From NCBI GenBank assembly GCA_036405235.1, contig DASWYA010000001.1:806001-870000 (forward strand): a stretch of DNA of 64,000 bases. Direction: 5' to 3'. Numbering within the stretch: position 1 is the stretch's first letter; each line of letters starts with the position of its first letter. The position numbers and the translations under genes are program-made. This DNA is from JASLCR01 sp036405235. Lineage in GTDB: Bacteria > Patescibacteriota > Saccharimonadia > Saccharimonadales > Saccharimonadaceae. Shown here in pieces: positions 1 through 8,172 of the stretch. The notes under the pieces are model-generated. The model saw only the letters and a list, made by a program, of their open reading frames with translations, ran no database searches and was not told where the DNA came from.

Positions 1-528
1 AAACACGCGAAGCTTCTTTGGATAGATCTTGAAATGACCGGCCTCGACCCGATAGAAGACCGTATTTTAGAAGTTGCGGCGATTGCAACGGATTGGGATT
101 TTAAAGAAATTGCGACACATGAGGCCGTAAAAAAAGTTGGCCCGGATCTTATGAAGAAGCGTATGGTTGGTGAATTTTGGGAGAAATTTTCAGAGGTGCG
201 CGATGCATTGCAAGCACAGAATGAGACCGGAAAAAACGGTCGCTTAGTAGAAAATGAACTACTTGAATTTATCAACGAGCATTTTGACAGCGAAAAACCA
301 GTACTTCTTGCAGGTAATTCAATTCACCAAGATCGCAAGTTTATCGAAAATGAATGGCCGAGACTCAACGCGCGGCTGCACTATCGGATGCTTGATGTTA
401 GCGCCTGGAAAGTTGTCTTTGAAGGTAAATATAGAAAAAAATTTGCCAAACCTGAAGCACACCGAGCGATGGATGATATCCGTGGTAGTATCGAAGAGAT
501 CGAGTACTATTTGAAAAAGCTTCGCTAG
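1..528 (+). CDS. orn: Oligoribonuclease (DEDDh 3'-5' exoribonuclease), 5' end cut by window
   Basis: Degrades 2-5 nt RNA fragments to mononucleotides in the cytoplasm. The reading frame is open from base 1, and the residues before the first internal ATG (position 34) read LLWIDLEMTGLDP, the ExoI motif of the DEDDh family with its Asp and Glu. ExoII is seen as LLAGNSIHQD and ExoIII as HRAMDDI with the catalytic His and Asp. The ATG at 34 is therefore internal and the true start lies upstream of the window. Family members are about 180 residues, so only a few are missing. Ends 15 nt before the next gene. Identification is firm; only the start is unknown. Confidence 0.93.
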   Translation, partial: KHAKLLWIDLEMTGLDPIEDRILEVAAIATDWDFKEIATHEAVKKVGPDLMKKRMVGEFWEKFSEVRDALQAQNETGKNGRLVENELLEFINEHFDSEKPVLLAGNSIHQDRKFIENEWPRLNARLHYRMLDVSAWKVVFEGKYRKKFAKPEAHRAMDDIRGSIEEIEYYLKKLR

Positions 529-543
529 TGGTACACTGATAAT

Positions 544-1770
544 ATGTTAGCGATGAAGCGTCGGAAAAAGGGTGCTTACGGGAGAAACTTACTTATTTTG
601 TGTGTCTTGCTCACGGCTTCTGTAGCTGTTGGTTGGTGGATATGGGGCGATCACTCATCAAATCAGCAAAGCACTTCGCATGCGCCAAGTGTCAGGCAGG
701 AGTCGCCTGTTCCAAAACCGGTAAGTGCTCAGGCAAAAGTGCTTTTCGGGGGTACAACATTTTGGGGGCGCATGACCGAAGAGTGGTCAATGAAAAGTCC
801 TCTAAAGTACAAGTTTCCGTTTCAGCGTCTGAAAGAGTTTGACCGCGAAAAGTACACAGCGTGGATCGCTGGACTCGAGTGTCCAATGAAAGCGAGCGTG
901 CATATGACGGCCGCTGAGCAGGAAGAAAACTTACAGTTTAACTGCTCTCCAGACTTCTTGCCAGAGGCGAAAAAATGGTTTACGGCCTTTACTCTGGCCA
1001 ATAACCACAGCGACAATCAAGGCGCTGATGGATTTGCGGAGACAAAAAAGCACCTAGACGAAAACGGGATCCAGTACTTTGGGCATTATGATCCAAAAAA
1101 GACTGAGGATACATGTGATGTAATTGCTCTACCTGTAAAGGTGAAAAAAGACGATGGGCAGAGTGTTGAAGGGAAACTACCAGTGGCAATGTGTGGTTAT
1201 CACGGTGTGTTTGGCATACCTCCAGAAGAGTCAGTGGCGGTGATGAAACGCTACAGTAAAGTGATGCCAGTGTTTGCATTGCCTCACATGGGTGCCGAGT
1301 ATAAGCCTGCGCCAGATCAGATCAAGACAGATTTCTATCGCAGCCTGATTGATGGTGGAGCAGATGCGGTGATCGCTGATCACCCGCACTGGGTGCAGAC
1401 GACAGAGGCGTATAAAGGCCATCTGATCGTGTACAGTATGGGTAATTTTATGTTTGATCAGCAGTTTAATCTTGAGGTGACACGTTCAGCGGCGATTCGT
1501 ATGGAGATGGAAGTAAAAGACGAGAGTGATCTCGAGGCATGGCTGAAAATTGGCGAAACATGTGGGACGTACCACGATGATTGTCTAGAAAAAATAGAAG
1601 ACAGGAAGCTAAAGAAACTATCAGCTACGTATAAATTTGGTGTAGTCGGTACGCGTGATGATAACAAGCAGACACACCTAGCAAATCCAAGCGACAATGC
1701 CGCTATCTTGCAGCGACTAAACTGGAACCAAACGATGAGTCGGCTAGACTCTCCATACGGAAGTTTGTAA
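544..1770 (+). CDS. CapA-type (PGA_cap) metallophosphatase-fold protein, membrane anchored
   Basis: 408 residues. An N-terminal transmembrane or signal-anchor segment (about residues 14-34) is followed by a CapA/PGA_cap domain of the calcineurin-like metallophosphoesterase fold. Family-like motifs visible are LFGGTTFWGR, TLANNHSDNQG and DHPHWVQ followed by VYSMGNFMFDQ. CapA proteins take part in poly-gamma-glutamate capsule synthesis or export, but no capB or capC neighbours exist here, so the substrate is unknown and a general envelope role is inferred. A TGG-extended TACACT box (532-537) ends 6 nt before the ATG, which supports this start and a leaderless mRNA. Confidence 0.8.
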   Translation: MLAMKRRKKGAYGRNLLILCVLLTASVAVGWWIWGDHSSNQQSTSHAPSVRQESPVPKPVSAQAKVLFGGTTFWGRMTEEWSMKSPLKYKFPFQRLKEFDREKYTAWIAGLECPMKASVHMTAAEQEENLQFNCSPDFLPEAKKWFTAFTLANNHSDNQGADGFAETKKHLDENGIQYFGHYDPKKTEDTCDVIALPVKVKKDDGQSVEGKLPVAMCGYHGVFGIPPEESVAVMKRYSKVMPVFALPHMGAEYKPAPDQIKTDFYRSLIDGGADAVIADHPHWVQTTEAYKGHLIVYSMGNFMFDQQFNLEVTRSAAIRMEMEVKDESDLEAWLKIGETCGTYHDDCLEKIEDRKLKKLSATYKFGVVGTRDDNKQTHLANPSDNAAILQRLNWNQTMSRLDSPYGSL

Positions 1771-1780
1771 AATAGACCCC

Positions 1781-2119
1781 ATGACACATAAAGATCTCGA
1801 AGAATATTTGCTCAGTTTTCCACGTACATGGCTTGATTTTCCATTTGGCGAGGGGACGAGTGTCTATAAAGTTGGCGATAAAGCGGCTAATGATGGGAAG
1901 TTATTTGCGATTATTGCAGATGATTCGAAGCCACTACGTGTAAGTTTGAAATGTGATCCGCAACTTGCTGAAAATTTGCGTGAAAAATATGAGAGCGTGC
2001 AGCCCGGCTATCACTTGAACAAGAAGCATTGGAATACAATCTTGTGCTCGGGACAGCTCAGCGATGATGAGATTAGAGACCTAGCTCGGTTGAGCTATGA
2101 CCTAGTTACTTCAAAGTAA
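1781..2119 (+). CDS. MmcQ/YjbR-family protein
   Basis: 112 residues matching the small MmcQ/YjbR fold (CyaY-like, DNA-binding-like): an N-terminal helix ending FPRTWLDFPFG, a central sheet with KLFAIIADDSKPLRVSLKC, and the C-terminal signature PGYHLNKKHWNTI. Molecular function is poorly defined in the family. A TAAAAT box (1768-1773), overlapping the 3' end of the preceding gene, ends 7 nt before the ATG and may give a leaderless transcript of its own. Converges on a membrane-protein gene 6 nt downstream. Confidence 0.8.
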   Translation: MTHKDLEEYLLSFPRTWLDFPFGEGTSVYKVGDKAANDGKLFAIIADDSKPLRVSLKCDPQLAENLREKYESVQPGYHLNKKHWNTILCSGQLSDDEIRDLARLSYDLVTSK

Positions 2120-2125
2120 ATATCT

Positions 2126-2767
2126 TTATTGATTAAACTTGCTAAAGTCTTCTGAAAGCTTCTTGATATCAGCGTCTGCTTTTTCTAGGCTCGTGCGTAG
2201 GCTTTTTGACTTTGTGCCGTCGTAAATATAATTCATTTCAGCGCGAAGCTTATTGAGCTGGTAGGCTACTTCACGTGCGTAGGCTCTATCAAATACAACA
2301 TTGAGCCGGGCGTCATCGAGTTTTTTGGTGATCTTTTCATACTCGGCAGTGATAGGTGAGTCTTTCGGTGGTTTTTTGGCTTTATTTTCTTTGCCAAGGG
2401 ATTCTTGCATTGCTGTATCAACACCAGTCAAGATGGTACTCATGCTGCTATTCAATGCTCGGAGGTCTGAAGATTGGATGATTTTGGCATTGTCGCTCGA
2501 GAGTTTATCGAGCGCCTGAACTCTGTATATGAACGAACTAATTCTTTCGGTCTGACTTGGTCCTCCGCTACTCATGAGCATGAGTGCACCGACGATGAGG
2601 ATTAATAAGAAGCCACCGATTGCTCCCCATAGAAAGATTGGGCTAATTGTCTTTTTTTGAACAGGTGTGCCAATTTGATCAAGGTAAGTTGGGTCAACCA
2701 TGTGTGGCTGCGGGGCCTGATATTGTGGTTGATTTGGCGCTTGCGGCCTGGGAAGATTTGGATCCAT
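2126..2767 (-). CDS. Membrane-anchored protein of unknown function
   Basis: 213 residues. The first ~40 residues are rich in Pro and Gln; one strong hydrophobic segment (about residues 45-68, IFLWGAIGGFLLILIVGALM) follows, then a Lys-rich, helical, probably extracytoplasmic domain. No enzymatic motif was recognised. It shares a 3' junction with the MmcQ-like gene and is divergent from dnaG across about 80 nt that must hold both promoters. Its layout (short cytoplasmic tail, one membrane segment, helical domain) resembles the protein at 29610-30416, but no clear sequence relation was seen. Confidence 0.65.
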   Translation of the reverse strand: MDPNLPRPQAPNQPQYQAPQPHMVDPTYLDQIGTPVQKKTISPIFLWGAIGGFLLILIVGALMLMSSGGPSQTERISSFIYRVQALDKLSSDNAKIIQSSDLRALNSSMSTILTGVDTAMQESLGKENKAKKPPKDSPITAEYEKITKKLDDARLNVVFDRAYAREVAYQLNKLRAEMNYIYDGTKSKSLRTSLEKADADIKKLSEDFSKFNQ

Positions 2768-2835
2768 TGCTTCTAGTTAACCATACCTTGTGCATATCGA
2801 AAACCTCATGCTTCGCGACTAGAGATGGTAAGAGG

Positions 2836-2847
2836 TATACTAGTAGT
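2836..2847 (+). promoter_or_regulatory. -10 box for leaderless dnaG mRNA
   Basis: TATACT at 2836-2841 lies 6 nt before the dnaG ATG at 2848, so transcription should start at or next to the A of the start codon. No Shine-Dalgarno sequence precedes the ATG. The 16-mer ending in this ATG differs by one base from that at polA. Confidence 0.7.
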
Positions 2848-4596
2848 ATGCAGGATGCTAAGGAAGAGGTACGGGCTCGGCTGGCGATAGAAGATGTCGT
2901 CGGTGAGTATGTGCAGCTGAAACGAGCAGGACGCAATTTCAAGGGTCTGAGTCCTTTTACGAGCGAGCGAACACCAAGTTTCGTGGTGAGTCCCGAAAAG
3001 AATATATGGCATGATTTTAGCTCTGGTAGGGGTGGTGACATATTTAGCTTTGTTATGGAAGTCGAGGGGCTTGATTTTCGTGAGGCATTAGATCAGTTGG
3101 CTCGCAAAGCTGGAGTAGATTTGTCTCAATATGATAGCAAGCGATCTGCTGAAGCAAGCCAGAAAAAGAAGCGATACCAAGAGGCAAACGAGCTGGCGGC
3201 GAAATACTTTCAGCAGAGCTTACTTAAAAATCAACATGCACTTGAGTATGTGTTTAAAAAAAGAGGCTTGAGCAAGCAGATTGTTCAGGACTTCCGAATT
3301 GGCTACGCACCAGATAGCAGCAGCGCATTGATCGAAATTTTACAGAAAAAAGGATTTTCCAACCAAGAACTCTCAGGTGCCGGGCTGACAAATCGCTATG
3401 GCGGCGATATTTTTAGAGCGCGTATGACGGTGCCTTTGATGGATGGGAGCGGCCAAGTGATTGGGTTTACTGGACGGATTATTGTGGACGATCCAAAGGC
3501 TCCCAAGTATCTCAATACACCACAAACCCTGCTCTATGATAAGTCTCGACACGTTTTCGGTCTGAGCCAGGCGAAGGAAGCAATCAGGAAGATGGATGAG
3601 GCGGTAATTGTCGAGGGGAATCTTGACGTGGTGAGCTCTCATCAGGCTGGAGTAAATAATGTTGTTGCTTCGGCAGGTACGGCAATGACCGAGTATCACT
3701 TGAAAACTCTATCGCGCTTAACGGGTAACATAAAGATTGCATTTGATGGTGATGCGGCAGGCATTGCTGCAACAGAACGATCGATTATACTTGCACAAAA
3801 TGTTGGAGTAGAGCTTTCGGTCGTATCGGTGCCGCCGCCAGCGAAGGATCCTGATGAGTTAATACAACAAGATGTAGAGCTTTGGCGAAAAGCAATCGCT
3901 GAAGCCGAGCCGGTCGTTGACTGGATTCTTCATCAATATTCTCTACGCGAAGACATGAGTACAGCGGCAGGTAAGCGGCGATTTACGACGGCAGCTTTAG
4001 TGGCAGTGAAAGTACTCAATGACTCAGTAGAGCGCGAACATTATTTTAAAAAGATTGCAGAGATGACGGACACATCACTTGAAGCGGTCCAATCAAAATT
4101 TTCTCAACAAGGAGTAGAAAAAGCTGTTCCAAAGAAAGTGATTAAGACTACTTCTGATGGCGAGTCGAATGCGCCAAACTTCAACACCTACCAAGACAAT
4201 CTTTTAGCAATCCTTCTCGGGAGCATATCGGCTCGTGCATTGCTTGCCGAGACAAATACGAATTTCTTTCATGGTAAAGAGCGCCAAAAACTAGCGGAAT
4301 TCTTGAAATCATTTGGAGATGTTTTCGAAGGTGTACCGCCAGAGTTGCAAGAGATAGAGACTTACGTTAAAATAGTAGAACTTAAGGCCGAGACACGCTA
4401 TGGGACTTGGAATGACGCTGACACTCAGCAGGAAGCCGCCCGACTGCTCCGCCAAATGGAAGTTGAACACAAGAAACTTGAAACAGAAAAATTATTAGAA
4501 GAACTACGCGATGCGGAGTCTGGCGGTGATGATAAAACTGCCGCTCGCTTGCGCACACAGCTTTCAAAGCTGATAAAGGAGACTGCTCGTGGGTAA
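2848..4596 (+). CDS. dnaG: DNA primase DnaG with a zinc-less N-terminal domain
   Basis: Synthesises RNA primers for replication. 582 residues from the ATG at 2848; the frame is open upstream, but that start is favoured by a TATACT box ending 6 nt before it and because the protein then begins at the canonical CHC2 domain. All four zinc ligands appear replaced: the usual CPFH reads SPFT (Ser35, Thr38) and the usual CFGC reads DFSS (Asp56, Ser59), while the surrounding fold signature (RTPSFVVSPEKN, GRGGDIFSF) is kept. The TOPRIM catalytic region is intact, with EGNLDVV and FDGDAAGIAA. The C-terminal region is helical. Stops 8 nt inside rpoD, forming the classic dnaG-rpoD pair. Confidence 0.93.
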   Translation: MQDAKEEVRARLAIEDVVGEYVQLKRAGRNFKGLSPFTSERTPSFVVSPEKNIWHDFSSGRGGDIFSFVMEVEGLDFREALDQLARKAGVDLSQYDSKRSAEASQKKKRYQEANELAAKYFQQSLLKNQHALEYVFKKRGLSKQIVQDFRIGYAPDSSSALIEILQKKGFSNQELSGAGLTNRYGGDIFRARMTVPLMDGSGQVIGFTGRIIVDDPKAPKYLNTPQTLLYDKSRHVFGLSQAKEAIRKMDEAVIVEGNLDVVSSHQAGVNNVVASAGTAMTEYHLKTLSRLTGNIKIAFDGDAAGIAATERSIILAQNVGVELSVVSVPPPAKDPDELIQQDVELWRKAIAEAEPVVDWILHQYSLREDMSTAAGKRRFTTAALVAVKVLNDSVEREHYFKKIAEMTDTSLEAVQSKFSQQGVEKAVPKKVIKTTSDGESNAPNFNTYQDNLLAILLGSISARALLAETNTNFFHGKERQKLAEFLKSFGDVFEGVPPELQEIETYVKIVELKAETRYGTWNDADTQQEAARLLRQMEVEHKKLETEKLLEELRDAESGGDDKTAARLRTQLSKLIKETARG

Positions 4597-5587
4597 AGAC
4601 GACACAACATTACCAGATGATCAAATTCAGGACAACGAGGAAGAGCTAAGTTCGCTCGCGCTCGTAGATGAGCCAAATGCGAGTGATCTCGATGACGAAG
4701 AGCTTGATACAGATGAAGATACGCTAAATAATAACCAGTACATTGATGACATTTCTGACGACTCAGTGCGTCTGTACCTCCGTGAGATTGGTAAAATTCC
4801 GCTTCTCAATGCCGAAGAAGAGTTGGCATTGGCGCAGCGCGTAGTAAAGGGCGAGAAAAAAGCAAAAGATCAGATGGCTGAGGCAAATATGCGCTTGGTA
4901 GTTTCAATTGCTAAGCGCTACAGTGGTCGTGGTCTTGATTTCCTTGATCTGATCCAGGAAGGTAACACTGGACTTCTGCGTGCTGTTGAGAAATTTGATC
5001 CGGATAAAGGTTTCAAGTTCTCAACATATGCAACTTGGTGGATTCGTCAGGCGATTACTCGTGCGATCGCTGACCAAGCTCGTACCATTCGTATTCCAGT
5101 GCATATGGTTGAGACGATCAATAAACTTCTGCGTACTCAGCGCCGCATGACCCAAGACCTCAACCGCGAACCAACAATCGAGGAGCTTGGTAAAGAGCTC
5201 GAGATGGAGCCGGAAAAAGTTGAGTACGTGATCAAGATCAAGCAAGACATCCAGAGTCTTGATGCAGGTGTTGGTCGTGATGATGATGAGGCAGATAGCG
5301 TGCTTCAAGACTTTATCGAAGATGAAGAATCTGCAACTCCAGAAGAATCTGCAACTTCTCAGCTATTGAAAGAGCAAGTACAATCTGTGCTTTCGACTCT
5401 CTCAGACCGTGAGCAAAAGATCGTACGTATGCGATTTGGCCTCGACAATGGCAAGAGTCACACACTTGAAGAGGTCGGCCAGGAATTTGCCGTCACTCGT
5501 GAGCGTATCCGTCAGATTGAAGCAAAAGCACTTGCAAAACTTCGCAAGCACAAAGATGCGAAAAAGCTCCACGAATATTTGAAGTAA
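4589..5587 (+). CDS. rpoD: Primary RNA polymerase sigma factor (sigma-70, RpoD/SigA)
   Basis: 332 residues starting at GTG 4589, overlapping dnaG by 8 nt, with AAGGAG 7 nt upstream. A very acidic ~50-residue N-terminus replaces the long region 1.1. Region 1.2 starts at DSVRLYLREIG; region 2 contains NMRLVVSIAKRYSGRGLDF and YATWWIRQAITRA; region 3 is RIPVHMVETINKL; region 4.2 ends with VTRERIRQIEAKALAKLR. With a full region 4 it can read -35 boxes; well-conserved region 2.4 and 3.0 helices fit the many TGN-extended -10 elements seen in this window. Translation is probably coupled to dnaG. A hairpin terminator follows. Confidence 0.96.
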   Translation: MGKDDTTLPDDQIQDNEEELSSLALVDEPNASDLDDEELDTDEDTLNNNQYIDDISDDSVRLYLREIGKIPLLNAEEELALAQRVVKGEKKAKDQMAEANMRLVVSIAKRYSGRGLDFLDLIQEGNTGLLRAVEKFDPDKGFKFSTYATWWIRQAITRAIADQARTIRIPVHMVETINKLLRTQRRMTQDLNREPTIEELGKELEMEPEKVEYVIKIKQDIQSLDAGVGRDDDEADSVLQDFIEDEESATPEESATSQLLKEQVQSVLSTLSDREQKIVRMRFGLDNGKSHTLEEVGQEFAVTRERIRQIEAKALAKLRKHKDAKKLHEYLK

Positions 5588-5609
5588 ACCAAAAATCAAA
5601 CATGTCTTT

Positions 5610-5640
5610 TAGCGACACGCTCAATGTGTCGCTATTTATT
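5610..5640 (+). terminator. Rho-independent terminator after rpoD
   Basis: A 9-bp perfect stem, TAGCGACAC (5610-5618) with GTGTCGCTA (5626-5634), 7-nt loop, then TTTATT. It ends the dnaG-rpoD unit just before the convergent kinase gene. Confidence 0.85.
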
Positions 5641-5650
5641 GTGAAATGTA

Positions 5651-6220
5651 TTAGAAATCAATCTGGTGTGAGATATTAGCAATTTGTGCTTCAAGATTTT
5701 CGACATCTTTGTCGTTATGTACAAAGTAGTCGGCAATAGCGATTGGACCGCCTTTTTCGATATTTTCGATCTCTGCCCAGTCGCGTTGATCAACTTCTTC
5801 TGAAGAGAGAGGACGAATAGGGCGCTTAGCCATACGTTGTTTACGTAAGTGTTTTGGTGTGACAACGGAAACTACAGTAAGTTCGCCAGGGAATTCATGC
5901 TTCAGGATTTTGTACTCTGTCCATGTGTAGAGTCCGTCGGCTACGATCTTATGTTGGCCTGCGCCAATAAGATCATGAATTTGCTTTATGATGCGCTTTA
6001 CGACAAAGTCTTTACCTTCTTTTTCACGCATTTCTTCACGATATTTTTTTTCGTTTTCCTGCGTATGTTCAAGACCGAGCTCTGAGAGTCCATCAAGAAT
6101 TACGCCACCAAAATACACTTTCGGATAGCCCTTTTTAGTAAAATAATCGACTGCAACAGACTTTCCACTACCACTGAGGCCAACAAAAGCTAGGATTTTT
6201 ACATTTTCTCGTTCACTCAT
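5651..6220 (-). CDS. P-loop kinase of the UPF0200 / dephospho-CoA-kinase-like group
   Basis: 189 residues. Walker A is GLSGSGKS (about residues 14-21); VADGLYTWTEY is the VDGxRxxxE-like substrate motif; RMAKRPIRP is an Arg-rich lid, then RDWAEIE and IAIADYFVHND. This pattern fits the small P-loop kinases related to dephospho-CoA kinase and adenylate kinase-like UPF0200 proteins, best known from archaea; the substrate is not certain. Upstream on its strand, TGC-TATACT ends 7 nt before the ATG, predicting a leaderless mRNA. Converges on the rpoD terminator. Confidence 0.75.
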   Translation of the reverse strand: MSERENVKILAFVGLSGSGKSVAVDYFTKKGYPKVYFGGVILDGLSELGLEHTQENEKKYREEMREKEGKDFVVKRIIKQIHDLIGAGQHKIVADGLYTWTEYKILKHEFPGELTVVSVVTPKHLRKQRMAKRPIRPLSSEEVDQRDWAEIENIEKGGPIAIADYFVHNDKDVENLEAQIANISHQIDF

Positions 6221-6288
6221 AAAGATAAGTATAGCAAATTGATCCTTCTCATGCTTGCGTATGGAATCTGACCGAGGATAATAAGGGG

Positions 6289-7227
6289 ATGGAACAAGTA
6301 GATCAGCTGACAGCTACTAATGTAAAGAGCGGACCGCTAAAGGCGTTATTTCATCGAATGCTCCATCGAGGCAATCTTGATGATGAGTTAAAGCCAGGCT
6401 TTAAAAACGATGCTATAGTTACTCCTGAGAAAATCGCCTTTACTCAAAAGGTATTTGATACAAACGAGGCATACTTTCGTCAGCAATTTAGCGACCAGCC
6501 GTCGAAGCTACGTAAGAATTTACATAGAATAGCAGCTGCCGCTGATTTGTTGCGTGGCGATGATCCGGAAGAGATCGCTAAGCGCTATTTGCTAAGCGAG
6601 AGCATAACTAATAAAGCGGTTTCGCGTGATCTGATTCTTGCTTTTGGAAGTGAAGCAGCAAAACTTTATTCGTGGATCGAGCGGGAAAAACGATACGGTG
6701 ATGGTGCGCTTGTCGAGCATGCTCAAGAAGCGGCTGAAGAAGGAGATGCTATTCAGGATATTGTTCTGGAACAGCATGAAACAGTGGTTAGATTGCCAGG
6801 TTTTGAAAGTCTACACAACACTGTGCTTGATCTACATCAAGATAAAAAGCTTAATGGTGATGGAGGGTATGCAGGCGGCTTACTCGTGCTATTTGAGCGA
6901 GCCACGCCAAAGTCAAGCGTTGACATAAAGAATCTGCTTGAGGGTGTCCGGCGGACTTTACGTTCTCACGTGGATCTATCCCCAGAACTTAATCAACAGC
7001 GTAAGGATGGAAGCGTTGATGTTGATCTTCAGCGTGGCACGGCGTTTATTCGTAAAATGGTCCAACAAAGGCCGCGAGCCATGAGTCAGCCGGTGCAGTA
7101 CAATACTATGGCAGTGCTTGATGCTGAGGCTCTGATAATGGAGGAAGGCTTAGCAAAAGAAGATGCACGAGCTTTTGTGGAGAGCAGGATTGCTTATGCG
7201 CTCCATACGCTCTACATGAGTAGGTAG
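6289..7227 (+). CDS. Unknown cytoplasmic helical protein (first of a tandem pair)
   Basis: 312 residues with no recognised family, signal peptide or membrane segment. It is mostly charged and predicted helical. Its C-terminus (ARAFVESRIAYALHTLYM) resembles that of the next gene (LRHFESHMAFAIHEMF), and the two have similar length and acidic character, so they may be divergent paralogues or subunits of one complex. A GATAAT box (6277-6282) ends 6 nt before the ATG; the AAGGGG abutting the ATG is too close to act as a ribosome-binding site. Stop is 7 nt from the next start, so the two form an operon. Confidence 0.65.
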   Translation: MEQVDQLTATNVKSGPLKALFHRMLHRGNLDDELKPGFKNDAIVTPEKIAFTQKVFDTNEAYFRQQFSDQPSKLRKNLHRIAAAADLLRGDDPEEIAKRYLLSESITNKAVSRDLILAFGSEAAKLYSWIEREKRYGDGALVEHAQEAAEEGDAIQDIVLEQHETVVRLPGFESLHNTVLDLHQDKKLNGDGGYAGGLLVLFERATPKSSVDIKNLLEGVRRTLRSHVDLSPELNQQRKDGSVDVDLQRGTAFIRKMVQQRPRAMSQPVQYNTMAVLDAEALIMEEGLAKEDARAFVESRIAYALHTLYMSR

Positions 7228-7234
7228 ACTGACT

Positions 7235-8158
7235 ATGAGCATGGAATTATCGCAAATGACAATCATTGAGGCTGCGGATGGTGATCCGAAAAAGCTAGAA
7301 CAATTGACCAGAAACTTGGTAGCAGCTGGATTTCAGTCACTTGAGCCTCGGAAGAAGAAGCTGGTTAATCGAGCTGTGAAGTATCATCTAAAAGATGCTG
7401 CTGATACTCGGCTTTTCCGACCAACGGACGAGCAGGAGGATATATTTATTTCAGCACTTTTAACGCGTCAGTTTGAGGAGATTGATAAACTTGATGATAG
7501 TAAAGAAAGGCAGAAAATGCTCACGGCTGTAGCGTTAAATATTGACGCGCTACGAATCGACGATCTTACACAACTCAAGGCTTATCAAAACAGTGGTCTC
7601 AGGCTTAAAAATATTCACGTCAACTGGTCGGATGCTGCAATTGAAGGAGCGAAAAAAGTTCGTGAAGATTTAGGGATTGCTGAGGTGCCGCGGGCAACGT
7701 CAAGAATCACAGAAGAAGCGGGGTTGTTTGAACCTGACGGAACGATAGTCGAAGGATTTACGGATTTACGTCAAACCATCATTGAGCTTTTATATAACAA
7801 TGATGCACATGAGATTTCGAGCAAAGTTGCAGCTGGACTTTTGATTGGACTTGGTCTCGATATGCCAGCCAAGGGCAGGATGACACAGGAAGAAGTTGAG
7901 GTATATAGAGAAGATGTCTTAAGGTGGCTTGCCATGAGGTTGTCTTATGCTGTAAAAAATCTAAATGGCTCTGAGGGCGCATTTATCAAAGGTCGTCACT
8001 ATCTATCGCAGATTGCAAGACGTTACTCTGTGCAAGACTCTATTTCACCGGTGGAATGGGTAGCAACGCGCTACGAGAAAAACGAAGAGGATTATTTGCG
8101 TCATTTTGAAAGTCATATGGCGTTCGCTATTCACGAGATGTTCACGCATCCACAGTAG
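7235..8158 (+). CDS. Unknown cytoplasmic helical protein (second of a tandem pair)
   Basis: 307 residues, no recognised domain. Soluble, charged and helical, with an N-terminal block MTIIEAADGDPKKLEQLTRN and a C-terminal block similar to the upstream protein. Starts 7 nt after the preceding stop, so co-expression is likely. Ends 14 nt before polA, whose promoter begins just after this stop. No function can be assigned; the adjacency to polA may be accidental because polA has its own -10 box. Confidence 0.65.
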   Translation: MSMELSQMTIIEAADGDPKKLEQLTRNLVAAGFQSLEPRKKKLVNRAVKYHLKDAADTRLFRPTDEQEDIFISALLTRQFEEIDKLDDSKERQKMLTAVALNIDALRIDDLTQLKAYQNSGLRLKNIHVNWSDAAIEGAKKVREDLGIAEVPRATSRITEEAGLFEPDGTIVEGFTDLRQTIIELLYNNDAHEISSKVAAGLLIGLGLDMPAKGRMTQEEVEVYREDVLRWLAMRLSYAVKNLNGSEGAFIKGRHYLSQIARRYSVQDSISPVEWVATRYEKNEEDYLRHFESHMAFAIHEMFTHPQ

Positions 8159-8160
8159 CG

Positions 8161-8172
8161 TATACTAGTTGT
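8161..8172 (+). promoter_or_regulatory. -10 box for leaderless polA mRNA
   Basis: TATACT (8161-8166) ends 6 nt before the polA ATG; no Shine-Dalgarno sequence is present. The sequence GTATACTAGTTGTATG matches the dnaG start region at 15 of 16 positions. Confidence 0.7.

Noticed and set aside
2647..2847. N-terminal extension of DnaG to 649 residues
   Set aside because: It would overlap the divergent membrane-protein gene and include its own promoter region; the TATACT box and the canonical domain start favour 2848.
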